From positions 257,045 to 321,044 of the forward strand of contig CAWJQP010000076.1 in the NCBI GenBank assembly GCA_963844855.1: a DNA stretch of 64,000 bases, in the 5' to 3' direction. Source of the stretch: DASQDN01 sp963844855 (lineage in GTDB: Bacteria > Acidobacteriota > Terriglobia > Bryobacterales > Bryobacteraceae). Positions within the stretch are counted from its first letter, which is position 1; every line of letters starts with the position of its first letter. Shown one piece after another: positions 9,603-17,551 of the stretch. Under the pieces are notes generated by a model that was given only the letters and a program-made list of their open reading frames with translations, searched no databases and was not told where the DNA came from. A program made the position numbers and the translations under genes.

Positions 9603-9860
9603 ATGCGCCAGACACCGGAGTTCTTTGGTGAGACCGAACTCTCGCTTCTTTACATTGCGAAAAAGCTCAAGGAAGCGTTAAAGCTCGAAGACATTCTTAC
9701 GGCGGCAGAAATCGACTACGCGGTGGAAACAGACACTTATCGTGGCGGTCTCATCTTTGCGTCGGAGCGGGTGGGCGCCTTTTTCTATGTGATACCGGAG
9801 GGTTTGGATCAGGCTCGCAACGTGCTCGTTGAGAATCGCTATAAGCCTTACGAAATTTGA
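9603..9860 (+). CDS. Small DUF2007-like protein, 85 aa
   Basis: The ATG at 9603 is preceded by GAAGG. The protein contains the pattern of small putative signal-transducing DUF2007 (PF09413) proteins: a first helix that selects between subunits (LEDILTAAEIDYAVETDTY), a hydrophobic strand (GAFFYVIPEGLDQARNVLVE) and a short tail. The match is by eye and modest. It lies 10 bp after the 145-aa gene and just before a truncated Uma2 remnant. Confidence 0.55.
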   Translation: MRQTPEFFGETELSLLYIAKKLKEALKLEDILTAAEIDYAVETDTYRGGLIFASERVGAFFYVIPEGLDQARNVLVENRYKPYEI

Positions 9861-9875
9861 AGCGCAAGTCGGAGT

Positions 9876-10178
9876 ATGATCTGTCCCAGACCGCTGCCAT
9901 GCGGAAGGATCTGTAACGTTGTTCCGTGGGCAATCGTTGAAATTCTATCTCCGGATGACACCTTAACTGACACACTCGATCGATTCGAGGACTACAAGCA
10001 GATCGGCGTCCAGAGCTTAGTGCTGATGGATCCGGAGAGATACATCGCGTACGAGTTTCGTGGCGCATCGTTGATTGCGCGGCCGTTCCAGACTCTGGAT
10101 CTTCCTGACTCCCGCACCCTACCGTTCGACACGGGTCAATTGTTCGCTCAACTACAGCAAAGGCTTCGGAACACGTAA
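9876..10178 (+). pseudogene. C-terminal remnant of a Uma2-family endonuclease-fold protein
   Basis: The frame encodes the C-terminal half of a Uma2/DUF820 (PD-(D/E)XK-like) protein: PWAIVEILSPDDTLTDTLDR, then FEDYKQIGVQSLVLMDPERY, the family hallmarks around the E-I/V-L-S-P and the K/Y-G-V-x-x-x-x-x-D-P region. The N-terminal about 80-90 residues, including the first acidic catalytic residue, are missing; the preceding gene ends only 15 bp upstream, so they are not simply in another frame. The apparent start codon at 9876 falls inside what should be the protein interior. I read it as a 5'-truncated remnant, though a short product could still be made. Confidence 0.65.
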
Positions 10179-10244
10179 GGAAAATCTTCAACCTACCTGA
10201 AAGGCCCTTCCCCCTCGCGACATATCCGTCACGAGGAGGAAGAA

Positions 10245-12572
10245 GTGGAAACTAAGATCGTTACCGGAATGGCAGCCGCTGCCATTGGACTATTCAGTCT
10301 GATTCATACCGGAGCCGCGGAGGCCAAAAATTCGCCGCGAGTCTCGGGGTCTGTTACCGAAGGAAGTTTGCTCGCGCTCGACAAGGAAGGTCAGGCGAGC
10401 CGTGAGTGTCCACTGAAACGCACCGACGTGAAGACCGATATTAGCGGCTTCATCGCGCGGGTTACCGTTACACAGGAATTTCACAACACTGCAGGCGACA
10501 AGATCGAAGCCGTGTATGTGTTCCCGCTTCCACACATGGCCGCAGTCGACACGATGGACATGTATGTGGGCGATCGTCATGTCAAAGGTGTAATCAAACG
10601 CCGCGAAGAGGCTCGCGCGATCTATGAATCAGCTCGCGACGCAGGCAGGATGGCGTCGATGCTCGATCAGGAGCGGCCTAACATCTTCACGCAGCACGTG
10701 GCCAATATTCGAGGCGGCGAGAAAGTCCGGATCGTCATTAGTTACGTGGAGCGATTGAAATATGAAGATGGCTTCTACGAGTGGGTATTCCCAATGGTGG
10801 TTGGTCCGCGCTACATCCCTGGAACTCCAGTCGGTAAGATCGGGGGCGGTTGGTCTCCGGATACCGATCGCGTTCCTGACGCTTCCAAGATTACTCCACC
10901 TGTCGCTCGACCAGGGTCCAGAGCCGGTAACGACATCTCCCTCGCAATCAATGTCGATGCAGGAGTACCGATTCAGAGCATGGTGTCCACTTCACACGAG
11001 ATTCTCTCGGAACGTCCTGCTATCCAACGGGCAAGCATCCGGCTAAAGGATAAAGATGTTATTCCGAACAAAGACTTTGTGCTCCGTTATGACGTATCGG
11101 GACCCAAGATCGAAGACGCAGTGCTGACTCATCGCGCCGATCGCGGCGGCTTCTTCACGATTGTCCTCCAACCGCCCGACAAGCCCAAGGTGGAAGACAT
11201 TACCCCCAAGGAACTCGTTTTCGTGTTGGACACCTCCGGTTCGATGTCGGGCTTCCCAATAGAAAAGGCGAAGGAGACGATGAAGCTGGCTTTAGAGGGT
11301 CTGAACCCAAGAGACACCTTCAACCTGATTACGTTTGCCGGCGATACCCACATCCTGTTTCCACAACCAGTAGCAGCGACGCCTGAGAATCTTCGCGCTG
11401 CCCAAGTGTTTCTTGCTTCCCGGCGCGGAGGCGGTGGGACGGAGATGATGAAGGCAGTCAGCGCCGCTCTTGCGCCGAGTCCTTCCCGGCAGCATGTCCG
11501 CGTCGTCTGCTTTATGACGGACGGTTACGTCGGTAACGAAGCCGAGATCATTCGTGAGATTGGGCGCTATTCAAACGCGCGTGTATTCTCTTTCGGGATC
11601 GGCGGCTCTGTCAATCGTTACTTACTTGACAAGATGGCGGAGGCAGGCCGAGGTGAGGTCGAATATGTTGCTCTGAACGGTGACGGCTCCGCCGCAGCGA
11701 GACGATTTCATGAGCGTGTACGCAATCCGTTGCTGACTGACATAACAGTGGAGTGGGGAGATCTGCCGGTCACCGATGTGTATCCGAAACGAATTCCCGA
11801 TGTCTTCAGCGCAAAGCCGATCGTCATCACCGGCCGCTACACCGGACCCGCCAAGCGAAACGTCCGGCTTCGCGCAACATACGCTGGCCGACCGGTCACA
11901 CGCGAGATACTTGTCGACTTGCCCGCCGCGCAACCGAAACACGATGTGCTAGCAACGCTTTGGGCTCGCACCAAGATCGACATGCTTATGCATGAGCCGG
12001 ACTCGCGGGAGGAAATCACACAACTCGGACTCAACTATCGCTTGATGACGCAGTTCACATCGTTCGTTGCCGTAGAGGAATCCATTATCACGGAGGGGGG
12101 CAAGCCCAGGCGCGTTGAAGTCCCGGTTGATGTTCCGGAAGGCGTCAGCTACCAAGGTGTGTTCGGTGAAAAAGACTTGGCGATTGCGGCAGGTTCGGGA
12201 CCGGTTAACTATTTGCGCCAGTACACCGGATTCGTTGGAAACGGCGCGTTGACAGCGCAGTCGAGTCCGGCGGCGGCGCCCGTGAGGGCGGCAGAAGCCA
12301 AGACACGAGCCGAGATGCTGTCGGACGGATTGTCCCAAACCCTGAAAATCGATCCGACACTCCTAAAGCAAAAGGGCAAGGTCATGATTCAGGTTTGGTT
12401 AACCGACTCGACCGAGACTACACTCGCCAGTCTCAAGAAGCTGGGCTTCGAAATAACAAAGATGCCTGGCGCGATGAAGCTGGTTATGGGCCGCATCGAT
12501 GCCGCGCGGTTGAAAGAGTTGAGCGAGTTGGCTGCGGTGAAATACGTGGCGCCCGCGCCCATCGTTCGCTAG
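10245..12572 (+). CDS. VIT- and VWA-domain secreted protein (inter-alpha-trypsin-inhibitor-like), 775 aa
   Basis: GTG start at 10245 with a strong Shine-Dalgarno (ACGAGGAGGAAG). A signal peptide-like N-terminus (AAAAIGLFSLIHTGAAEA) precedes a VIT domain, recognised by ISGFIARVTVTQEFHNTAGD, IEAVYVFPLPHMAAVD and the VKGVIKRREEARAIYE stretch. A von Willebrand A domain follows with an intact metal-ion-dependent adhesion site, DTSGS at residues 329-333, then GGGTEMMKAV and VCFMTDGYVGN. The roughly 200 residues after the VWA domain are less defined, ending with a helical segment. The family is associated with surface or periplasmic protein interactions. The gene is intact and monocistronic or paired with the sulfatase 48 bp downstream. 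Confidence 0.85.
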   Translation: METKIVTGMAAAAIGLFSLIHTGAAEAKNSPRVSGSVTEGSLLALDKEGQASRECPLKRTDVKTDISGFIARVTVTQEFHNTAGDKIEAVYVFPLPHMAAVDTMDMYVGDRHVKGVIKRREEARAIYESARDAGRMASMLDQERPNIFTQHVANIRGGEKVRIVISYVERLKYEDGFYEWVFPMVVGPRYIPGTPVGKIGGGWSPDTDRVPDASKITPPVARPGSRAGNDISLAINVDAGVPIQSMVSTSHEILSERPAIQRASIRLKDKDVIPNKDFVLRYDVSGPKIEDAVLTHRADRGGFFTIVLQPPDKPKVEDITPKELVFVLDTSGSMSGFPIEKAKETMKLALEGLNPRDTFNLITFAGDTHILFPQPVAATPENLRAAQVFLASRRGGGGTEMMKAVSAALAPSPSRQHVRVVCFMTDGYVGNEAEIIREIGRYSNARVFSFGIGGSVNRYLLDKMAEAGRGEVEYVALNGDGSAAARRFHERVRNPLLTDITVEWGDLPVTDVYPKRIPDVFSAKPIVITGRYTGPAKRNVRLRATYAGRPVTREILVDLPAAQPKHDVLATLWARTKIDMLMHEPDSREEITQLGLNYRLMTQFTSFVAVEESIITEGGKPRRVEVPVDVPEGVSYQGVFGEKDLAIAAGSGPVNYLRQYTGFVGNGALTAQSSPAAAPVRAAEAKTRAEMLSDGLSQTLKIDPTLLKQKGKVMIQVWLTDSTETTLASLKKLGFEITKMPGAMKLVMGRIDAARLKELSELAAVKYVAPAPIVR

Positions 12573-12620
12573 AGTTCTTCTCTTTTTTTCAATGCAGCCA
12601 CGGTACGCTAGGAGTTTGCT

Positions 12621-13964
12621 ATGAATCGTCGCAACTTCTTGATGACCGTGGCTGCAGCTCCGTTTGCAGGATCAGCCCGAACAACGAAACCGAATATCGT
12701 TTTCATTCTGGCCGACGACTTGGGTTACGGAGATCTCGGTTCCTACGGTCAGAAGCTGGTCGCAACGCCGAATCTGGACCAGTTTGCGGCTGATGGTGTA
12801 CGGTTCACACAGTTCTACTGTGGCAGCACAGTTTGCGCTCCGTCTCGTTGCGCGCTGATGACGGGCATGCATATGGGCCACGCCCGTATTCGAGGCAACG
12901 CGCGTACTGATCTTCTGCCGGAGGACATCACGGTCGCTGAGATTCTGAAGAACGCGGGCTATAAGACTTGTCTGTCGGGTAAATGGGGATTAGGAACCGC
13001 GGGCAATTCGGGAGTTCCGAATCGACAAGGCTTCGATGAGTTCTACGGTTTCCTCGATCAGAAGCACGCGCATACGCAATATCCGACGCAGCTCTGGCAG
13101 AACGAGGAGGAAGTTTTCCTCGATGGAAATTTCGGACCAGTGCGCAAGGACTACGCACAGGAGCTGTTTACGAAGCGTGCGCTGGACTTTCTCGATCGCA
13201 ACAAGACGGGTCCGTTCTTCTTATATCTGTCGTATACGACTCCGCATGCCAATAATGAGCTCACTCGTCAGACCGGGAATGGGATGGAGCTTCCCGGCGA
13301 TCACCCCTATCAGGACAAATCTTGGCCAAAACCGGATCGCGATTTCGCCGGTACAGTTAGCAGGCTTGATCGCGATGTTGGTTCGATTCTCGCGAAGATC
13401 AAAGAACTGGGAATTGAAGAGGACACGATCGTGTTGTTCGCGAGTGACAACGGTCCTCATCGCGAGGGCGGGAACAATCCGGAGCTATTCGATAGCAATG
13501 GACCGCTGCGAGGGATCAAGCGTGATCTTTATGACGGAGGAATCCGGACTCCATTCCTTGCGCGATGGACTGGCAATATCAAGGCCGGGCAAGTGAACGA
13601 TTCCGTTTGCGCTTTTTGGGATATTTTGCCGACGTTCGCCGAACTGGCGGGTGCAAAAGCACCTGCGGGAATCGATGGCATATCGTTCGTGCCTGCGTTG
13701 CACGGTCGCCCAATCGCGTCAAGACCGTATTTGTACTGGGAATTTCACGAGGCGGGCTTCTCACAGGCCGTGCGCTTAGGAAACTGGAAGGGAATACGGC
13801 GAAAGAATCGGCAAGCGCCCGTGGAGCTATATGACATTTCTGTCGATACAGGAGAAGCGAAAGATGTCGCCGCGTCCCATCCAGAAGTTGTGAAACGAAT
13901 TATGGAGATCATGGTTGCAGCCAGAACGGAATCAACGACTTTCCCAGTCCGGGAACGCTCGTAG
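12621..13964 (+). CDS. Secreted sulfatase, 447 aa
   Basis: Arylsulfatase-type hydrolase of the alkaline phosphatase superfamily. MNRRNFLMTVAAAPFAGSA looks like a twin-arginine-type export signal. PNIVFILADDLGYGD supplies the metal aspartates, and CAPSR at residues 72-76 is the C-x-P-S-R site whose cysteine is converted to formylglycine; GKWGLGTAGNS and LFASDNGPH are further family motifs. The C-terminus has the usual PVELYDISVDTGEAKDVA. A GGAG Shine-Dalgarno precedes the ATG. No formylglycine-generating enzyme is in the window. The likely substrate is a sulfated polysaccharide or ester; specificity cannot be told. It follows the VIT/VWA gene closely on the same strand. Confidence 0.92.
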   Translation: MNRRNFLMTVAAAPFAGSARTTKPNIVFILADDLGYGDLGSYGQKLVATPNLDQFAADGVRFTQFYCGSTVCAPSRCALMTGMHMGHARIRGNARTDLLPEDITVAEILKNAGYKTCLSGKWGLGTAGNSGVPNRQGFDEFYGFLDQKHAHTQYPTQLWQNEEEVFLDGNFGPVRKDYAQELFTKRALDFLDRNKTGPFFLYLSYTTPHANNELTRQTGNGMELPGDHPYQDKSWPKPDRDFAGTVSRLDRDVGSILAKIKELGIEEDTIVLFASDNGPHREGGNNPELFDSNGPLRGIKRDLYDGGIRTPFLARWTGNIKAGQVNDSVCAFWDILPTFAELAGAKAPAGIDGISFVPALHGRPIASRPYLYWEFHEAGFSQAVRLGNWKGIRRKNRQAPVELYDISVDTGEAKDVAASHPEVVKRIMEIMVAARTESTTFPVRERS

Positions 13965-14092
13965 TACTAAGGTGAAGTTAATGTTTGCACAATCTTGCAA
14001 CGGATCGTGCGGGTGAGCATCCATCATGTAGGGGTGCTATTCTGGCACTCATAGGCACGGGCCGAGGGAGTTGTCCAAAACGGAGGTAGCTC

Positions 14093-14398
14093 GTGGACGA
14101 TCGTTTAAAAGAACTGATGCAGGAACTCGGTAATGCGATCAATGAATCCCTGTCGGATTCTGAGCGTATTGCGGCGTCGATTGGGGAGATCAAACGGTCC
14201 GGCTACGACGTATTCCTTGTCCTCGAAGCTACGATAGGGTTCAACAAACGCGATGAAAACGCGGAAGACGACGAAGAAGAATCGACAGAACCCGAATCCG
14301 AAATCCAGGAATTTGAGTCCGGCACCAAGATCAAGTGGACTTCCCAAGATCATAAGTTCTTGCGAGAGTTGAAGATTGCCGTCGACGAAGAGAAATAA
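14093..14398 (+). CDS. Acidic hypothetical protein, 101 aa
   Basis: GTG start at 14093 after a good Shine-Dalgarno (CGGAGGTAGCTC). The first half is helical (MDDRLKELMQELGNAINESL, SDSERIAASIGEIKRSGYDV) and the second half is strongly acidic (EDDEEESTEPESE), ending in a basic helix. I do not recognise a family. It ends 3 bp before the convergent glycosyltransferase gene. The clean ribosome site and tight packing make it a credible gene. The 128 bp upstream holds no other feature that I can name. Confidence 0.6.
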   Translation: MDDRLKELMQELGNAINESLSDSERIAASIGEIKRSGYDVFLVLEATIGFNKRDENAEDDEEESTEPESEIQEFESGTKIKWTSQDHKFLRELKIAVDEEK

Positions 14399-14401
14399 CG
14401 C

Positions 14402-15415
14402 TCACATCAACTCACAGTAAACATCCCAAGTCTGGCGCGCGGCCTTGTCCCACGTAAAGTGCGCAGCTCTTTCCAAACCTAGTTGCTGAAGCTTTTTTGA
14501 AAGTTCCGGATCCATGGACAATCGTTTGAGTTCTGCTGCGATCTGATCCGAGTTTAGAGGATCAATCAGAATCGCGGCATCGCCGCAAACTTCCGGAAGC
14601 GCAGATACGTTCGATGCGATTACCGGAACCTGATAGGCCATAGCTTCCAATACGGGCATTCCGAATCCTTCATCGAGCGAAGGGAAAACGAAGATCGACG
14701 CTCTCCGGTAAAGATCGTCGAGTTGATCCTCGTCTACGAATCCTGTTATTCGGACACGATCATCCGCTCGCGCAAGCTCCTGCTCTGCCCCATATCCGGC
14801 CGATCCGGCCAAGACTAGTTTCCAGTCCTTCGGCAAGATGCGAAATGCTTCGATGAGTCTCCGAATGTTTTTGCGAGTTTGGATGGCGCCGACATGCAAG
14901 ACGATGCGTTCCTTTGGAGGCTCGGCGGCGCGAGGTTTTGGAATTTTTACACCGTGATGGACAACTCTGAGACGTTCCCTCTCGACGTGCAGAAGCTGGT
15001 GGACTTGATTGGCCGTGAAATGAGAAACAGTGATGATCCTGTCCGAAGATCGTGCCGCCTCCCGAGCCTGCTGCGCGAAGCGCTCACGGAATTCGGGCGA
15101 AGAGTACTCCCCACTCATGACGAAGAGATCGTGAAACGTTGTCACCGCTCGCGACGGACGCCATTTGGGCAGCCGTTGGTTCAGCCCATGAAATAAGTCT
15201 GCACGCGCCGGCCAAGCATCAAGAAGCAATCGCCGGCCGCAATTTCCGGGTACACTCGTTTGCAACGAACGCAGCAACCGATGCGGTCGATAAAACCATA
15301 GGAACTTCTGCTCCGGGTGCGAGGCAGCAAGACCCCAGAGGGTCTCCTGGCAGTAGACTCCTACGCCGGTGAGTTGTGAACCTGCGCTGTAAGTAGCATC
15401 AAGTGCGATCGGCAA
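14402..15415 (-). CDS. GT4-type glycosyltransferase (family 1 fold), 337 aa
   Basis: Retaining GT-B glycosyltransferase. The N-lobe shows the short acceptor-binding start (MPIALDATYSAGSQLTGVGV) with the G-V-G loop; the C-lobe has LHVGAIQTRKNIRRLIEAF, LVLAGSAGYG and the nucleotide-sugar-binding E-x7-E region (FPSLDEGFGMPVLEAMAYQV). This matches glycosyl transferases group 1 acting in exopolysaccharide or envelope glycan synthesis. No other glycan gene is adjacent, so the acceptor is unknown. It sits 6 bp downstream of the sigma-54 activator, on the same strand. Confidence 0.9.
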   Translation of the reverse strand: MPIALDATYSAGSQLTGVGVYCQETLWGLAASHPEQKFLWFYRPHRLLRSLQTSVPGNCGRRLLLDAWPARADLFHGLNQRLPKWRPSRAVTTFHDLFVMSGEYSSPEFRERFAQQAREAARSSDRIITVSHFTANQVHQLLHVERERLRVVHHGVKIPKPRAAEPPKERIVLHVGAIQTRKNIRRLIEAFRILPKDWKLVLAGSAGYGAEQELARADDRVRITGFVDEDQLDDLYRRASIFVFPSLDEGFGMPVLEAMAYQVPVIASNVSALPEVCGDAAILIDPLNSDQIAAELKRLSMDPELSKKLQQLGLERAAHFTWDKAARQTWDVYCELM

Positions 15416-15421
15416 GCTTCA

Positions 15422-16435
15422 TTATTGTAGGTCGGGCGCTTCTACGCCATAGTCCTTCAGCTTGCGATACAAAGTAGTCCGACCAATGCCTAGGAGACTT
15501 GCCGCCATCGTGCGATCGCCCTTGGTGTAGCGCAAAGCATCGAGGATGGCGCGCTTCTCCAGTTCAGGAAGCGGCACGATGGGCGAGGCGTTGAATGTCA
15601 GTCCCGGAGATTGATTGACGGCTTTGGCGAACGCCAACACATCCGTCTGCCGCTGATCGAGGTTGACCTGCTGTACATGATTAACCAACATGGTGGGAAG
15701 GTCTTGAGGATGGAGTACCGGTCCCGAGTTGACTGCGACCATGTGTTGAATGCAGTGCTCCAACTGGCGGACATTGCCAGGCCACTCATAAGAGTGCAGG
15801 ACTTCCATCGCCTCAGTTGACATCACATGGCCGCGACCATACCGCCGAAGGAAGTGCTCCACCAACTCGGGGATGTCTTCGACGCGTGTTCTCAACGGAG
15901 GTAGCCGGAGTGTGATCACATTCAATCGAAAGTAGAGATCCTGACGAAACGTCCCCTTCTCGACCTCCGCTGCGAGGTTGCGATTGGTCGCGGAGATTAC
16001 CCTGAAGTCGGAACGGCGCACGTGATTGGAGCCAACGGGACGGAACTCCTTTTCCTGCAACACGCGTAAGAGCTTGGCCTGGAGATCGAGGGGGAGTTCG
16101 CCGATCTCATCGAAGAAGGCTGTGCCGCCGTTCGCCATCTCAATCAGACCGACCTTGGCGTTCGCTGCGCCTGTGAATGCGCCTTTCATGTGCCCGAAGA
16201 GTTCGCTCTCCATCAGTGGACCGACCAGCGAGGAACAATCCACGACGACGAACGGTCCCGGAACGCTGCGATTGTGTACTGTTTTCGCGATCAGTTCCTT
16301 GCCGGTCCCCGTTTCTCCGAGAATCAGGACTGGCCAACGACTGGAACTCATCTTCTCGATTTGTTGGAGGACGAGTTGCACCTTGGGCGAGCGCCCAATC
16401 AGGACACGTGGCTTCTCCAGCAACGCAGTGTGCAT
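15422..16435 (-). CDS. Sigma-54-dependent transcriptional activator lacking a receiver domain, 337 aa
   Basis: AAA+ enhancer-binding protein with Walker A GETGTGKELIAKTVHN, the sigma-54 contact loop MKGAFTGAANAK, Walker B TAFFDEIGELPLD and arginine-finger region (RQDLYFRLNVITLRLPPLRT). The C-terminal Fis-type helix-turn-helix is intact (GDRTMAASLLGIGRTTLYRK). The protein begins about 15 residues before the AAA+ domain, so there is no receiver or sensor domain; activity must be set by another protein or by level. It probably heads a transcript with the glycosyltransferase. Its targets are not visible; I saw no clear -24/-12 element in the window. Confidence 0.92.
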   Translation of the reverse strand: MHTALLEKPRVLIGRSPKVQLVLQQIEKMSSSRWPVLILGETGTGKELIAKTVHNRSVPGPFVVVDCSSLVGPLMESELFGHMKGAFTGAANAKVGLIEMANGGTAFFDEIGELPLDLQAKLLRVLQEKEFRPVGSNHVRRSDFRVISATNRNLAAEVEKGTFRQDLYFRLNVITLRLPPLRTRVEDIPELVEHFLRRYGRGHVMSTEAMEVLHSYEWPGNVRQLEHCIQHMVAVNSGPVLHPQDLPTMLVNHVQQVNLDQRQTDVLAFAKAVNQSPGLTFNASPIVPLPELEKRAILDALRYTKGDRTMAASLLGIGRTTLYRKLKDYGVEAPDLQ

Positions 16436-16501
16436 CCGTCTTTAAAGTGCGAATGCGAGGAAGAACTTCTCAGAGGAAACAGGTCCGCCGCGACGACGTC
16501 G

Positions 16502-17161
16502 CTAATGAGCCGTCTCATCGAGACGGACGATGAGGCTGCCGGAACCCTCACCGCGTAGTTGAGCCGCATCGGCTTCGGCTTGCGCCTGGGTCTCGTATTC
16601 CCCAACGAGGACACGATACATCGGAGGCTCGCCCGCGCGCTCGACGATGCGCGCCGATCCGAACCGCGTCTTCATCTGGTCCTGTAATGTAGCGGCGCGA
16701 GCCTGCTCGCGAAAGGCTCCGACCTGAATTGCGAAGAGTTCACGCTGCTTCTCCACATTCTTCGGGGCAGTGATCACAGTGAGCTTCACTTTCGTGATTC
16801 CTGGTCCCAGCAGGTCGATCTCTCGAGCAGCGGCCTTCGATAGATCGATGATGCGTCCTCGGATAAAGGGACCTCGATCCTGAATGCGAACGTCGACACT
16901 GCGATCGTTTGAAAGGTTCGTAACGCGGATCCAGGTCTCGAAGGGGTACGTGCGGTGCGCTGCAGTCATTTTCTCCATGTCGTACACCTCTCCGTTCGCC
17001 GCACGACGGCCGTGATAGGGATGTCCATACCAGCTCGCAATCCCCGACTCCGTCGATCCGATCTTCGGAGGCTTCGCGATCTTCACTTTTTTCTGACCGC
17101 AGCTTGCGGCAAACATCGCGATCGCAATCGTAAGAAGAACCCGTCGATCGATTCTCAACAT
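16502..17161 (-). CDS. rlpA: RlpA-like lipoprotein with SPOR domain
   Basis: Septal-ring lytic transglycosylase-type protein that cleaves or binds denuded peptidoglycan. I choose the ATG at 17161 because it follows a GAAGGAACGAAG ribosome site and opens a lipoprotein signal (LLTIAIAMFAASC) with a cysteine acylation site. The double-psi beta-barrel is clear: GIASWYGHPYHGRRAANGEV, TYPFETWIRVTNLSND and VRIQDRGPFIRGRIIDLS, including the catalytic-type aspartate. The C-terminal about 75 residues form a SPOR domain (LFAIQVGAFREQARAATLQD ... YRVLVGEYETQAQAEAD). A longer in-frame start exists at 17299 but would bury the signal peptide. Gene intact, 219 residues. Confidence 0.92.
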   Translation of the reverse strand: MLRIDRRVLLTIAIAMFAASCGQKKVKIAKPPKIGSTESGIASWYGHPYHGRRAANGEVYDMEKMTAAHRTYPFETWIRVTNLSNDRSVDVRIQDRGPFIRGRIIDLSKAAAREIDLLGPGITKVKLTVITAPKNVEKQRELFAIQVGAFREQARAATLQDQMKTRFGSARIVERAGEPPMYRVLVGEYETQAQAEADAAQLRGEGSGSLIVRLDETAH

Positions 17162-17308
17162 ACTTCGTTCCTTCTCGGACTCGTCATATGACGTGCCGCG
17201 GGAATGTCCCGGTACATACTCTTCATGTCTCCGGCAACGCATCTTTCTCTCCTCAACCACTCCTCCACGATAAAACAAAAGCGACAATTCACGTTTCATG
17301 TCACTTTT

Positions 17309-17340
17309 CTCTTGACAAGAGTCGCGAAGGAATTTATATA
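17309..17340 (+). promoter_or_regulatory. Near-consensus sigma-70 promoter with palindrome over the -35 box
   Basis: TTGACA at 17312-17317 is followed by exactly 17 bp and then TATATA at 17335-17340, an almost perfect housekeeping promoter. The -35 box lies inside a 13-bp palindrome, CTCTTGACAAGAG (17309-17321), which could serve as an operator. It reads rightward into the lysine-rich micro-peptide at 17399, leaving a leader of about 50 nt. Confidence 0.75.
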
Positions 17341-17398
17341 TGGATCACACTGCGATCCTCCGATCGCAAATCTTATTGACGTTAGGGAGACTCGATCG

Positions 17399-17470
17399 AT
17401 GAAGAACGCGACTAAGAAAGCTGCCAAGAAAGCACCTGCAAAGAAAGCGGCAGCCAAGAAGAAGAAGTAA
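17399..17470 (+). CDS. Lysine/alanine-rich micro-protein, 23 aa (histone H1-like composition)
   Basis: ATG at 17399 is preceded by AGGGAG at 17384-17389 with a 9-base gap. The product starts MKNATKKAAKKAPAKKAAAK and ends in a further KKK; about 13 of 23 residues are lysine and there are no acidic residues. This composition is like the C-terminal tails of histone H1-like and AlgP-type nucleoid proteins, but here the tail is the whole protein. The gene has its own near-consensus promoter and a strong intrinsic terminator, so it is a complete, apparently well-expressed transcription unit of about 190 nt. A nucleic-acid or polyphosphate binding role is an inference from charge only. It could alternatively be a short RNA with an incidental ORF. 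Confidence 0.65.
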   Translation: MKNATKKAAKKAPAKKAAAKKKK

Positions 17471-17510
17471 GCGCGCTGCTCCCGAAAGGGACACCGCATA
17501 CAAAGTTCCT

Positions 17511-17536
17511 ACGGCCCCGGAAACGGGGCCGTTTTT
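17511..17536 (+). terminator. Rho-independent terminator of the micro-protein gene
   Basis: Perfect 9-bp stem ACGGCCCCG / CGGGGCCGT with a GAAA tetraloop (17520-17523), followed by a run of five T (17532-17536). It lies 40 bp after the micro-protein stop and has the T-run only in the rightward direction, so it belongs to that gene and not to der, which ends at 17552 from the other side. Confidence 0.9.
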
Positions 17537-17551
17537 CATTTAGGCAGAACT

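Noticed and set aside
14402..16435. Possible sigma-54 promoter (-24/-12) for the neighbours of the sigma-54 activator
   Set aside because: I could not find a convincing TGGCAC-N5-TTGC match upstream of the adjacent genes.
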